Assembly: GCA_947630755.1 (NCBI GenBank)
Contig: CANRIU010000005.1
Location: 1 to 64,000 of the forward strand
Direction: 5' to 3'
DNA from: an uncultured Oscillospiraceae bacterium
GTDB taxonomy: Bacteria; Bacillota; Clostridia; Oscillospirales; Oscillospiraceae
Length of the DNA stretch: 64,000 bases
Shown: positions 8,616-17,353 of the stretch, piece after piece
How positions within the stretch are numbered: position 1 is the stretch's first letter
Layout of the letters: every line of letters starts with the position of its first letter
The notes under the pieces: model-generated
The model's input: only the letters and a program-made list of their open reading frames with translations
Told to the model about the DNA's origin: nothing
Database searches by the model: none
Translations under genes and position numbers: made by a program

Positions 8616-9629
8616 TTATTCGATGTCGTAGGAGACCATCTTGTTGCTCACCTTCATGGCCACAAAGGTGACGATCATGACGATAACGAACAGCACCATC
8701 GCCAGCGCGCAGGCGTAGCCCATGTGCAGGTAGTCGAAGGCCTCCCGGTACAGGTTTATCGCGTAAAACAGCAGTGAATCCGATGGCCCTCCTCCCGTTA
8801 CCTGCGAGGTCGTGGTGAACATGTTGAACATGAACGCCTGAGTGAAGTACTGGAACATATTGATTATGCCCATGATGAACTGGAACTGAATGGTGGGGCT
8901 TATGAGGGGGATGGTTATCCTCCAGAATCTTGTCCAGCGGTTGGCGCCGTCCAGCTCCGCCGCCTCATAAAAGTGCGTGGGCACGCCCCGCAGGGCCGCG
9001 AGCCCTATGACCGCCGTGCCTCCGCAGCCCCAGCAGCCCATGATGATAAGCGTCATCTTGGTCCACTTGGGGTCGTTTATCCAAGACGGCGGCTTGAAGG
9101 AGAAGGGCAGGAAATCCTTTACCGCCTGGGGGATGATGGAGTAGAACTCCTTCAGTCCCTGATTGACGATACCGTAGCGGGAATTCATCAGCCACATGAA
9201 AAGGAGCGCCGAGGCCATGGAGGGAACCATCGCCGGGATGTAGAGGATAGTGCGCACCAGCGGCATACCCTTGGCCTTTATGTTCATGACAAGGGACATG
9301 AGCATGGCAAAGCTTATCGATATTGGAAGGCCGATAATGACCATGTATGCCGTATTCTTGAGGCTCTTTATGACGTACTTGTCCTGTACAAGGTTAGTGT
9401 AGTTGTCCAGTCTCACCCAGTTGGGGGAGCGGAAGGAGTTGAAATCTGTAAAGCTGTAATAAATTGCCGAGCATATGGGGTAGATTTTAAAGCAGCAGAA
9501 GCCAATTATCCACGGAAGGGCAAAGCCGAAGCCTATCCAGAAAAAGCGTCTCTGGCGAACGCTCTTTGTGTGCTTCTTCTCCAGCGTCGGCTCGCCTGTC
9601 GACGCGGCGGACCTGATCTTCTTTGCCAA
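8616..9629 (-). CDS. Carbohydrate ABC transporter permease (MalF/YesP type)
   Basis: A 337-residue permease with an early transmembrane helix (FWIGFGFALPWIIGFCCFKIYP) and the EAA motif EAAELDGANRWTRFWRITIPLISP near residue 225. It is the first of the two CUT1 permeases. The reading frame opens with TTG (TTG GCA AAG AAG), 8 nt after AAAGGAG; no ATG fits better. The charged N-terminal 25 residues precede the first membrane segment. It is co-directional with the binding protein, 120 bp downstream of it, with a hairpin between them. Confidence 0.92.
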   Translation of the reverse strand: MAKKIRSAASTGEPTLEKKHTKSVRQRRFFWIGFGFALPWIIGFCCFKIYPICSAIYYSFTDFNSFRSPNWVRLDNYTNLVQDKYVIKSLKNTAYMVIIGLPISISFAMLMSLVMNIKAKGMPLVRTILYIPAMVPSMASALLFMWLMNSRYGIVNQGLKEFYSIIPQAVKDFLPFSFKPPSWINDPKWTKMTLIIMGCWGCGGTAVIGLAALRGVPTHFYEAAELDGANRWTRFWRITIPLISPTIQFQFIMGIINMFQYFTQAFMFNMFTTTSQVTGGGPSDSLLFYAINLYREAFDYLHMGYACALAMVLFVIVMIVTFVAMKVSNKMVSYDIE

Positions 9630-9669
9630 TCAGCTCACTCCTTTCTGTGTTTCTCTATGCCGGGATATG

Positions 9670-9704
9670 GGGGAAGCGGGCAGGTCATCCCCACCCGCCT
9701 CCCC
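9670..9704 (-). other. Hairpin between binding-protein and permease genes
   Basis: An 11-bp stem with one mismatch (GGGGAAGCGGG against CCCGCCTCCCC) in the 120-bp gap after the solute-binding gene, without a U-run. Such stem-loops often stabilise the highly expressed binding-protein part of the mRNA; that role is inferred. Confidence 0.5.
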
Positions 9705-9749
9705 GTGGTAAATCAGAAGGACGATATGAACGATTTGATACGCGCCTGA

Positions 9750-11282
9750 TTACTTCGCCTGATAGCTGAAGGGTATGTAGGGATTCTCGTTTGCCAGGGG
9801 CTGAATGTCGGCGACGATGGCCTCAACAGCCTCCATCGGGGTCATGTTGCCCGCGAAGACCTCTCCGGAGTAGGTGCCGAGGGCGTTGATGTACTCATTG
9901 ACATAAGCGCAGGTGGGGAAGCTCTGGAGGGGGACATTGGCGAACACGTCGCACAGGAATTCAAGGTTCTTCTTGACCTGAGCGCCCTCATCCGGGTTCT
10001 CCTTGGCGGCGGCGATCTGGTCGCCGAGGTCGCCGGCAAGAGCCGCAAGGGCCTGCTTGTGGGCGTAGAAGGAGCCGTTGTTGTTCTCGCCGAGGGCAAA
10101 CTCCACGGCGGTCTCGGGGCTGGTCAGGGACTGGAGGACCTCCCAGGTCTCATCGGGGTGCTCGGTACGGGCATTGACCTCCCAGACGTTGCCGCCCAGC
10201 ATCGCCATCTCGGTGCCGCCGGTGACGTTGGGGAACAGGCCCATGCTCCACTGAACATTGGAGAGATTGTTGGCGGGGTCGTTGACGAGCTTGGCGAAGG
10301 TTCCGGCAAGGCCCTCGGAATTCCAGCGCATCGCAAGCTCACCGGTGAGCACGGGGTCGGAGGCGGAGGCGCGGTTGCCGGAGACGGTGGAGGCGAAGTC
10401 CTGAACGGTCAGGTAATCCCAGCCGAACTCGTCCTCATAGAGCTTGTAGACGGACTGGATCCACTCGAACATGTAGGCGACAGCCTCTTTGTCGGCGGGG
10501 ACGGTCACGCCGTCATCGGCGATCCACTGGGTGTTGAAGACGGCGGGCATCATAACGGTGTCGAACCAGGGCATGTTGGGCAGGAGGCCCAGACGGGCGA
10601 TGTCGCCGTTCTCATCGGCCTTGGTGCAGTCCTTGATGCACTGGAGGAGCTCGTCGGTGTTGGCGGGGTGATGATCCCAGCCGCACTCGGCAAGGATGTC
10701 GTCACGGTAGAACATGACGGTGGTGGTGATGGAGTTGGGGACGCTGTAATACTTGCCGTTGAAGTTGCAAAGCGCCAGGACGCTGGGAACGAAGTCGTTG
10801 AACCACTCGGCGGGAGCGGCGTCATAGTAGGGGGTGAGGTCCAGAAGTCCGCCCTCGTTGGCCCATGTGGGGGCGTTGTTCCACTGGTTCATGAAGATGT
10901 CGGGAGTGGAGCCGCCGGCGATAGCGGTCTGGGCATCGGTGGCGGACTTGGCTCCGGTGACGGTGACATGGATGTTGGAGTGGGTGGCGTTGAACTCCTC
11001 AGCCCACTTGGTGTAGTAGTAGTGGGGGGCGCCGTTCTCGGTGGTCTCGCCGAACTGGTGCCACACGGTCACTTCCACGACCTCGCCGGGATCGGCGGGT
11101 GTCTCAGGAGTGCTGGGAGTCTCGGGATTGTTGGGAGTCTCGGGCGTGCTGGGTGTATTGGGCGTGCTGGGTGTGTTGGGTGTGTCGGGCGTATCCGGGT
11201 TGTCACTCCCGCCGCAGGCGGCGAGGGCGAGGACCATGCAGAGAGCCAGAACGACCGCGAACAGCTTCTTCATCTTTTTCAC
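9750..11282 (-). CDS. Extracellular sugar-binding lipoprotein (family 1 solute-binding protein)
   Basis: A 510-residue ABC transporter receptor. It has a signal peptide with lipobox LALAAC (lipid-modified Cys at about 23). This is followed by a threonine/proline linker of repeated PxTP units (PDTPDTPNTPSTP...) of about 35 residues, which tethers the receptor to the membrane. The mature domain opens EVTVWHQFGE and carries AIAGGSTPDIFMNQW, typical of family 1 receptors. Translation begins at GTG 11282 with AAGGAGGA 6 nt upstream. It heads the transporter operon. The ligand is unknown, though the neighbouring GH20, NagA and NagB genes make a hexosamine-containing sugar likely. Confidence 0.93.
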   Translation of the reverse strand: MKKMKKLFAVVLALCMVLALAACGGSDNPDTPDTPNTPSTPNTPSTPETPNNPETPSTPETPADPGEVVEVTVWHQFGETTENGAPHYYYTKWAEEFNATHSNIHVTVTGAKSATDAQTAIAGGSTPDIFMNQWNNAPTWANEGGLLDLTPYYDAAPAEWFNDFVPSVLALCNFNGKYYSVPNSITTTVMFYRDDILAECGWDHHPANTDELLQCIKDCTKADENGDIARLGLLPNMPWFDTVMMPAVFNTQWIADDGVTVPADKEAVAYMFEWIQSVYKLYEDEFGWDYLTVQDFASTVSGNRASASDPVLTGELAMRWNSEGLAGTFAKLVNDPANNLSNVQWSMGLFPNVTGGTEMAMLGGNVWEVNARTEHPDETWEVLQSLTSPETAVEFALGENNNGSFYAHKQALAALAGDLGDQIAAAKENPDEGAQVKKNLEFLCDVFANVPLQSFPTCAYVNEYINALGTYSGEVFAGNMTPMEAVEAIVADIQPLANENPYIPFSYQAK

Positions 11283-11346
11283 AATAGTTCCTCCTTAAAA
11301 AATTAATTTCGTCTTTATTCAGGCTATCCTCTTTGCCTGTATTTAC

Positions 11347-11375
11347 ATTTTAACAGCATCTTACCCAAATGTCTT
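11347..11375 (-). promoter_or_regulatory. Candidate sigma-A promoter for the transporter operon
   Basis: Minus-strand -35 AAGACA (11375-11370), 17-nt spacer and -10 TAAAAT (11352-11347), about 65 nt upstream of the GTG start of the binding protein. Confidence 0.6.
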
Positions 11376-11424
11376 GACAAATCATCCTAAGAATCACGCA
11401 ATTTGTACAATGGTGTGTATTCTT

Positions 11425-12558
11425 TTACCAATTACTCAAAATATCATACACCGTATCCCGGAGCTTCGGATGGAGTATCTGTATCGACAGGCCGGACTCG
11501 CACATGGCCTCGGCGAAAAAAAGCGCCAACTCATTTGCCGGGTCCACGAGACAGTACGCCCCGGCGTAGCCGTCCCAGCCGAACTCCCCGGCGGGGACGC
11601 CGCTTGCACCCCTCTCTACCCGCACCCGCACACCGAGGCCGTAGGAGTAGTCCCCCCTGGTGGCGGGGCTCTCCGCCTGGAATTCCCCTCTCAGCGCCCC
11701 CAGGGCGTCGGAGGACATGAGCTTCACGCTCTCCGGTCTCAGGAGCACATAGCCGTTTTTCGCCCTTCCCCCCAGTGACAGCGCGGTGATCAGCTTCATG
11801 TAGTCGTCCACGGTGCTCATAAGCCCCGCGCCGCCGGACTCATACTCCGGGGAGAACCTGAATTTGTTGTGCTGCCCGTAGGGCCTTATGCTCCCCGGCC
11901 CCAGGTGAAGATACTGTGTGGACAGCCGCGCAAGCTGTTCCCCGGTCGGGAAGAAGGTTGTGTCCTCCATCCCCATCGGCTCCGTTATCTCCCGGCGTAT
12001 GAGCTCACTCAGCGGCATCCCGGATGCCTCCGCCAGGACCGCCCCCAGCACGTCGTGGCACAGGCTGTAGGCGAAGTGCTCCCCCGGGTCAAAGCCGAAG
12101 GGGTCCTCCGCCAGCGCCGCAGCCAGTTTCCTCGTGGAGCGCCGCCCCTCCCGGAGCGCCCGCCTCACCGCCGGGCGGTCAAGCTCGTAGTCTAGCCCCC
12201 CGGTCATGTTAAGGAGGTGGCGAACAAGCAGCGCGCCCTTCGCCGGGCGCACCCTCTCCCCCTCCCGCACGGTTATGTCCGCAAACTCCGGAAGGTACCG
12301 GCTCACAGGCGCGTCAAGGTCTATCAGCCCCCGCTCCAAAAGCCTCAGCGCCGCGGTGACGGTGAAGAGCTTCCCCGCGGAGTATATCCAGTATGTGTCC
12401 CGTGCCGACACGGGCCGTTTGCTCTCCAGATCTGCGTACCCCGCCATGTGGCGGTAGACCGTCTCCCCGCCCAGCGCCAGGGCGCAGTCGCACCCGGGTA
12501 TGGAGTACTCCGGGTAAAGACTGTCAAGGAATTTTGTGAGCCTGTCAAATCTGTCCAT
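11425..12558 (-). CDS. Serine beta-lactamase-fold hydrolase (class C/PBP4*-like), paralogue 1
   Basis: A 377-residue protein of the beta-lactamase/transpeptidase-like family (PF00144). The nucleophile motif SxxK is SAGK (about residue 60, in YWIYSAGKLFTVTAALRLLERG). YSL in EHFAYSLCHDVLG stands where the YxN motif is found, and FGWDGYAGAY replaces the HTG-type box near the C-terminus. No signal peptide is visible, so it is probably cytoplasmic, acting as an esterase or peptidase rather than in resistance. It is a clear paralogue of the gene at 24340-25479 (shared MRDTYW/ARDTYW, RYLPE, DPGEHF, QFGWDG/EFGWDG). It lies between the regulator and the transporter operon. Confidence 0.82.
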   Translation of the reverse strand: MDRFDRLTKFLDSLYPEYSIPGCDCALALGGETVYRHMAGYADLESKRPVSARDTYWIYSAGKLFTVTAALRLLERGLIDLDAPVSRYLPEFADITVREGERVRPAKGALLVRHLLNMTGGLDYELDRPAVRRALREGRRSTRKLAAALAEDPFGFDPGEHFAYSLCHDVLGAVLAEASGMPLSELIRREITEPMGMEDTTFFPTGEQLARLSTQYLHLGPGSIRPYGQHNKFRFSPEYESGGAGLMSTVDDYMKLITALSLGGRAKNGYVLLRPESVKLMSSDALGALRGEFQAESPATRGDYSYGLGVRVRVERGASGVPAGEFGWDGYAGAYCLVDPANELALFFAEAMCESGLSIQILHPKLRDTVYDILSNW

Positions 12559-12577
12559 TTTTTCCCTCTTTTCTCAA

Positions 12578-12606
12578 ATACGGACCCAATAATATTGGGT
12601 CCGTAT
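12578..12606 (-). terminator. Perfect hairpin between the AraC-type regulator and the beta-lactamase-fold gene
   Basis: A 13-bp perfect inverted repeat (ATACGGACCCAAT / ATTGGGTCCGTAT) with a 3-nt loop. It begins 4 nt after the regulator stop. The U-run is poor (GTATTTG), so it may be a weak terminator or an operator. Confidence 0.55.
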
Positions 12607-12609
12607 CTG

Positions 12610-14124
12610 TCAGCTTATATTCTTTTTCGCCGTGGTCCTGTACTCCCTCGGGGATATTCCCCGGAGCTTTTTGAATGTCCGTGAGAAGTGCGTCGGCTCG
12701 TGGAAGCCCACGTTCTGCCCTATCTCGATTATGGACAGGTCCGTCTCCCTCAAAAGCGTCATCGACTGCTCGATCCGCTTCTCCATCAGGTACTCCACAA
12801 ACGTCTTCCCCGTGAGCAGCTTGAAGATGTAGCAGAAATACGTCTTTGACACCATGGAGATCCGGCACATCCCCTCCAGCGTCAGGGGCTGGTCGTAGTT
12901 TTCGTCGATGTACTTCACCGCCAGCTCCACCATGCCCCGGTATTTGTCGAAAACCTGATTTGCCTCCCCGCCCTCTCCGGTGCTGCCGTACTCTCTCGCG
13001 AATATGAGCAGCAGCTGGAGTATCTGGAGCTGAAGGAAATCCTCAAAGAAGTCCGCCCCCCGCTGGTACTCCTCCAGCATGGAGGTCATAAGCCTCTCCA
13101 CCTGCCGCTGTCCGCTGCGGCTGAAGGTGAGCTTCGGCTGTATGCGGTAAAAGTCGCTCTGGAAAAGCATTGTGAAGGAGATGTTCTGCGTTATCTCCCG
13201 TATCTTGTCGTATGGCTCCACGTTGTGGTGGAGAAGGCTCTCCATGTCAAACTCGCAGCATATTATTGAGCTGTCCTCCCCCAGCGTCGTGGAGTGTATC
13301 ACCTTCGGCGGGATGTAAAACGCGTCCCCCACACTCATGGTGTAGCGCTGCCCCTCCACCTGGTGGACGCAGCTGCCCTGAGTGATGTACCATATCTGGG
13401 AGTAGTCGTGGTAGTGGGGCTCAAAGCCCGACTGCCGCGGAGAGTCCATCTCAAAGATCTTGCACATGGAGCTCTTGTCAAAGCCCGCGCTGGAGCGCAT
13501 GAACCCCGCCGTGTCGAATATGGAGTCCGGCGACACCGTGCGCCTGCGCCGCCGCTCATAGTCCGTGAGCTTGTCCCGGATGAGCTTCCACGCCGCGTCG
13601 AACTCCTCCCGGCTCTGGCTCTCCGGCAGAAGCGTCCCGGAGGTGTCCGGTACAAAGCCGAATTTCCGGTAAATGTTTATCGCCCTGTAGTTTCTCGTGT
13701 GGGTGAGCAGGAACATCCCGCAGCTCTCTCCCTCGGCCCGGTAGATCTCCACTATCCGCTCCGTGAGGGCGCTGACCAGCCCCCGGCGGAGCATCCCCGG
13801 CACCACGCACAGCCAGTGAAGCCGCTCCATGCCCTTCTCGGGCCACAGCGCGGCGGTGGCTACGGCGCGGCGGCGCCTGTCGCAGACGAATACCATCCGG
13901 CGCCCGAGCAGCTCCTGCCTCTGGGAAAACTCCTCCTCAAATGTCTTTCGCGCCTCGCCGATGTCGGGAAAGACCCCCATGCTGCACTGTATCTGGCACC
14001 ATGCATCCTCCATTCCCGGTTTGAAGAACTCAAAGGCATACCCCTCCGGCAGAGGCGCGCTGATGGACAGCGGCTCCATGCACACCATCGCCACAGGGTA
14101 ATAGGGCATATTCCTCTCCGGCAT
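12610..14124 (-). CDS. GNAT acetyltransferase domain fused to AraC-family transcription regulator
   Basis: A 504-residue three-part protein. Residues 1-170 form a GNAT-like domain (LHWLCVVPGMLRRGLVSALTERIVEIYRAE is the acetyl-CoA loop; NYRAINIYRKFGFVP the C-terminal strand). Residues 225-330 are a cupin-type sensor (HYHDYSQIWYITQGSCVHQVEG). Residues 400-498 are the two-helix-turn-helix AraC DNA-binding domain (LTLEGMCRISMVSKTYFCYIFK, IIEIGQNVGFHEPTHFSRTFKKLRG). ATG 14124 follows GGAGGG. It lies between the sugar catabolic run and the transporter operon, so it probably senses a sugar through the cupin and controls one or both. The GNAT moiety is unusual for AraC proteins. Confidence 0.85.
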   Translation of the reverse strand: MPERNMPYYPVAMVCMEPLSISAPLPEGYAFEFFKPGMEDAWCQIQCSMGVFPDIGEARKTFEEEFSQRQELLGRRMVFVCDRRRRAVATAALWPEKGMERLHWLCVVPGMLRRGLVSALTERIVEIYRAEGESCGMFLLTHTRNYRAINIYRKFGFVPDTSGTLLPESQSREEFDAAWKLIRDKLTDYERRRRRTVSPDSIFDTAGFMRSSAGFDKSSMCKIFEMDSPRQSGFEPHYHDYSQIWYITQGSCVHQVEGQRYTMSVGDAFYIPPKVIHSTTLGEDSSIICCEFDMESLLHHNVEPYDKIREITQNISFTMLFQSDFYRIQPKLTFSRSGQRQVERLMTSMLEEYQRGADFFEDFLQLQILQLLLIFAREYGSTGEGGEANQVFDKYRGMVELAVKYIDENYDQPLTLEGMCRISMVSKTYFCYIFKLLTGKTFVEYLMEKRIEQSMTLLRETDLSIIEIGQNVGFHEPTHFSRTFKKLRGISPREYRTTAKKNIS

Positions 14125-14460
14125 CCTCTATTCCCTCCTTCAGAAAAAACACTTTTCCGCGTCGGATCCGCCGCGCCCTTGCGGCAGTCCTCTCAAGCGG
14201 AGGGCCCCAATTCTCATATAATGTAATTTTACCACCAATTTAAGGATTTTCAATAGTTTTTCGTAAATCCGGGAAAAATTTTTTTCAATTATTTCCGTTT
14301 CACGGTGTATTTAGTGAAATAAAGTATCAGTGAATCATTGAAAAAATGCGCCTTTTTCTTTTCGGCGGGTATATTGTTTCCCGCGCAGCCCCCGTCCAGG
14401 CCTGTCAAAAACACCATATCATTTTTTGTGTCATTCCCCCGCACTCTTTTTCCGACATTA
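14125..14460. other. AT-rich intergenic region upstream of the regulator
   Basis: About 340 bp without a convincing gene. The short minus-strand ORF track entry here (14289-14543) crosses the terminator and lacks a ribosome binding site, so it is not accepted. The AT-rich stretch 14220-14340 probably holds the promoter of the GNAT-AraC gene, but no hexamer pair stood out. Confidence 0.4.
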
Positions 14461-14492
14461 TAAGAAAGGGCGCGGCAAAATTGCCGCGCCCT
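14461..14492 (-). terminator. Terminator of the amino-sugar operon
   Basis: A perfect 12-bp GC-rich stem (AGGGCGCGGCAA/TTGCCGCGCCCT) with a 2-nt loop, followed on the minus strand by TTTCTTAT. It starts about 30 nt after the stop of the DUF4127 gene. Confidence 0.8.
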
Positions 14493-14523
14493 CCCCCCTA
14501 TGTCCCTGATCCCCGACCCAGGG

Positions 14524-16023
14524 TCACTCGTAAGCAATATCAAGGTCCACCTCGAACATCCGCCGCCAGGGCAGTGCCACGGAGACTATCTTTATCCTCC
14601 TGCACTCGGAGGACATATAGCTCTCCAAAAAGCTGTTGAGGCGGTTTTCCACACACCTTGCGGCCCTCCCCTGGCGCTCTCCCGCGTCAAAGTAGTCAAG
14701 CCCAAGCTTCGGAAGGTCCTCCCGGACAGTGTCCCAGCGGACTATCGTCCCGTAGCCGCAGTCCTCAAGGTATCTCAGGGCCAGAAAGTCCCTGTGTATC
14801 TGGTCGTCCCCCTCGTACAGGTACCTCACCCCCTGGGCGATGGCAGTCCCCATGGTGTTGGAGGAGGTGTTCCACCCGGCGTACCCCGCCAGGTCCATCA
14901 GCCTCTCCGAGGCGTCCAGCATATCCAGAAGCTCCAGGTCCCCGCCGTTCAAATACGCGTTGTCGCAGATGCTCACCGGCGTGCCCGCGTCCATTCTCCG
15001 GCACAGCTCCGCGAAAAACGGGGTGAGCCCCCGCCCCACGTCGTAGTCCGGGTTGAGCCTCGGCTGTACGGCGGCGTTTGTCATGTTCTGGGCCGGAGCC
15101 GTGACGCCGAGGATGAAGTCCGCGTCGTCCGGGTCCAGCTCCTCCCGGCAGCCCGCCGCCAGAAGCTGATATTTCACCGTCTCCCCCAGGGGCCTGTCCT
15201 CGTAAAGGGGCACCAGCGACTGGGCGCCCACGGCGGCGTACTGTACGAACACCGCGGGGGTGCGGTTCTCTATGGCGTTGCGCATACGGGTGAGGAGCGT
15301 CATGCCCAGCTCGTCGGCGCCGGGGTATATGAGCACCCTGTTTTGCAGGCTCTTCTCCCGGACGATGAGCCGCACCTTGGCCTGGTCCATGGCGGTCCAG
15401 CCCATGGGCGAGGCGTCGTCCTGGGGTATGCACAGAAAATCTATGCACCCGTCCTCCACATAGTCCAGCACCGCCATGTTCAGCTTCAGGTTCATCTCCC
15501 TGCGGAAGAGGTAGTCCCCCAGCTCGTCCGGCGGGATCTCCTCCTCCAGGGCGTCGGCCTCGTCCCTCGCCGCCATGTCGCCGTGGAGGGCCCTCTGGCG
15601 GGCGGCGCCCAGCCTGTGTATCCTCTCCCCCCAAACCCCGTAATATTCCGGCTCCTCGTCGTTCACGTTCGTCTTGGGGCAGCGCATTATGCAGTTGAAG
15701 CCGTAGACCAGCATATCCGGGTTGTCCTCCCGGAGCTGCCGGAGGAGCGTCAGCCTCTCCATCAGCTCCTCCCGGGTGAGGCTGTGGAGCCTCGACGGTA
15801 TAAGCCCACCGTAGAGGAGCATGTCCAGTGAAATTATAAGTCCCTCGGCGTCGGAGCACTCGCGGGCGAGAAACTCCCTTATGTCCTCCCAGGCCGCGGG
15901 CGTCCTCTTGTCGCCCAGCCGCTCCGGCACAACAAGCTCCAGCGTCCCTCCCCGTGAGAGCATCATGGGGAATTTCAGGTTGCAGGGCCGCTCGTCCAGC
16001 GGCAGGAATACTATCTTATGCAT
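14524..16023 (-). CDS. DUF4127 family protein
   Basis: A 499-residue protein matching DUF4127: it begins HKIVFLPLDERPCN, the family hallmark, and contains MLLYGGLIPSRLH, FLCIPQDDASPMGWTAMDQ and YPGADELGM. No signal peptide or membrane helix is visible. The family is found in Firmicutes sugar loci and has no established activity known to me; the conserved acidic residues and its place at the end of a glycoside-degradation operon suggest a carbohydrate enzyme, an inference. ATG 16023 with AAAGGG upstream is preferred to the tracked start six codons earlier. It is separated from the preceding gene by 35 bp. Confidence 0.85.
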   Translation of the reverse strand: MHKIVFLPLDERPCNLKFPMMLSRGGTLELVVPERLGDKRTPAAWEDIREFLARECSDAEGLIISLDMLLYGGLIPSRLHSLTREELMERLTLLRQLREDNPDMLVYGFNCIMRCPKTNVNDEEPEYYGVWGERIHRLGAARQRALHGDMAARDEADALEEEIPPDELGDYLFRREMNLKLNMAVLDYVEDGCIDFLCIPQDDASPMGWTAMDQAKVRLIVREKSLQNRVLIYPGADELGMTLLTRMRNAIENRTPAVFVQYAAVGAQSLVPLYEDRPLGETVKYQLLAAGCREELDPDDADFILGVTAPAQNMTNAAVQPRLNPDYDVGRGLTPFFAELCRRMDAGTPVSICDNAYLNGGDLELLDMLDASERLMDLAGYAGWNTSSNTMGTAIAQGVRYLYEGDDQIHRDFLALRYLEDCGYGTIVRWDTVREDLPKLGLDYFDAGERQGRAARCVENRLNSFLESYMSSECRRIKIVSVALPWRRMFEVDLDIAYE

Positions 16024-16058
16024 GGGGTCACACCCTTTCATTGTGCCGCGGGCTCACC

Positions 16059-17339
16059 TTACGCCCTGTCGACTTCCTCCATCTTCACAAGTCTCCCGCC
16101 CTCACGCCGGGAGACCTCCGCGGCGAGGCCCATGAGGTGGCTCTCCACCGACGCGTCGATGCCCGTGAGGCCCTCCACGCTTCCGGACTCAATAAGCCCG
16201 CAAAGGTAGTGCATCATGCCGAAGTCCCCGCCGCCGTGTCCGGCGTACTCCTCCTGCAAAAGCCCTAAGTCAATGACCTCCTCGGGCTCTCCGAAGCGGT
16301 GGATAAAGAGCCTGTTCGCGTCCAGGTCCCCCACGATGTCCCCCATCGTCCCCGTGACCTTCACGGAGCGGTAGCATCTCTCAGTGAAGGCCGAGACGGT
16401 GAAGGTCGCCAGCACGCCGTTGGCAAACTCCATGTTTATCGTCTGCCTGTCGGCCACGTCGTTGTCGCAGTGGAATACGCATCTGCCGTAGGGCCCTGTG
16501 CGCATCGCCTCGTAAAGGCTCTCCTCCGTGGGGTGGTCCACCAGCACGTTTCCGGGCCAGCGCGGGCCGACATGGCGTATGCCGCTCGCCTCGTTCGTTA
16601 TGTATATCTTCTCCGCGTCGTAGGGGCAGGCGTCCTTCACGGCGCAGTCAAGGCACCGCAGGGCCGAGCCCTCCGGGGCGTTTTCGCTTTTAAAGTAGTC
16701 CAGTGACCCGAAGCTCTGTACGCTTACGCACCTGTCCCCGGCAAGCCAGCGCAGTATGTCCATGTCGTGGCAGCACTTCGCCAGTATCATGGGGCTGGAC
16801 TCGTCCTCCCGGCGCCAGTTGCCCCGGACGTAGCTGTGGGCGAAGTGCCAGTAGGCGACGTGCTCCATGGCGTCTATCGTCTCCAGCCTCCCCACGGTCC
16901 CCTCCCGGAGAAGCCGCTCAAGGGTGGAGTAAAACTGCGTATATCGAAGGACGTGGCACACCACCACCGCCCTTTTGCACTGGTGGGCCTTCTCCCGCAG
17001 TGCCACGCACTCCTCCGCCGAGGCGGAGATGGGCTTCTCCAGCAGCAGGTGGTATCCCTTCTCCAGCGCAGCCATGGCGGGGCGTATGTGGAGCTGGTCC
17101 TGAGTTGAAATGACCATCACATCCGCAAGCCGCGGCGCCGCCAGCATACTGAGGTCCGAGTCAAAGCACATATCCTCCGGCACGCCGTAGCGCTCCCGGA
17201 GCATCCTGAGCCTCTCCGGCTTTATGTCCGCCCCGGCGACGACCTTCATCTTGTCCGGGAACGCCTTCGCAAAGGGCGCGTATGCCTCCAGCCCCCTGTT
17301 CCCGCAGCCGCATATCGCGACGGTAATGGGTTTTGACAT
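16059..17339 (-). CDS. Gfo/Idh/MocA family oxidoreductase (426 residues)
   Basis: NAD(P)-dependent sugar oxidoreductase or an NAD-using glycoside-cleaving relative. The Rossmann motif is VAICGCGNRGLEAYAPF at the N-terminus. LLLEKPISAS is the conserved EKP catalytic segment near residue 95, and LAKCCHDMDILRWLAG matches the H/D active-site strand. A cysteine cluster (CLDCAVKDACPY) around residue 225 is seen in a subset of long Gfo/Idh/MocA proteins and could bind a metal. ATG 17339 has GAGGAGGAG at 7 nt. It follows the GH20 gene by 14 bp, so they are co-transcribed. The substrate is not determined. Confidence 0.88.
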   Translation of the reverse strand: MSKPITVAICGCGNRGLEAYAPFAKAFPDKMKVVAGADIKPERLRMLRERYGVPEDMCFDSDLSMLAAPRLADVMVISTQDQLHIRPAMAALEKGYHLLLEKPISASAEECVALREKAHQCKRAVVVCHVLRYTQFYSTLERLLREGTVGRLETIDAMEHVAYWHFAHSYVRGNWRREDESSPMILAKCCHDMDILRWLAGDRCVSVQSFGSLDYFKSENAPEGSALRCLDCAVKDACPYDAEKIYITNEASGIRHVGPRWPGNVLVDHPTEESLYEAMRTGPYGRCVFHCDNDVADRQTINMEFANGVLATFTVSAFTERCYRSVKVTGTMGDIVGDLDANRLFIHRFGEPEEVIDLGLLQEEYAGHGGGDFGMMHYLCGLIESGSVEGLTGIDASVESHLMGLAAEVSRREGGRLVKMEEVDRA

Positions 17340-17353
17340 ATTGAATCTCCTCC

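Noticed and set aside
10059-11306. 415-residue plus-strand ORF
   Set aside because: Antisense to the binding-protein gene, dominated by G and V; no ribosome binding site or family motif.
11425-12558. Antibiotic-resistance beta-lactamase
   Set aside because: SxxK is present but there is no signal peptide and the other boxes match the esterase/PBP4*-like group; resistance is not supported.
14289-14543. 84-residue minus-strand ORF in the intergenic region
   Set aside because: It runs across the operon terminator, has no ribosome binding site and no family resemblance.
14500-15831. 443-residue plus-strand ORF
   Set aside because: Antisense to the DUF4127 gene, which has clear family motifs.
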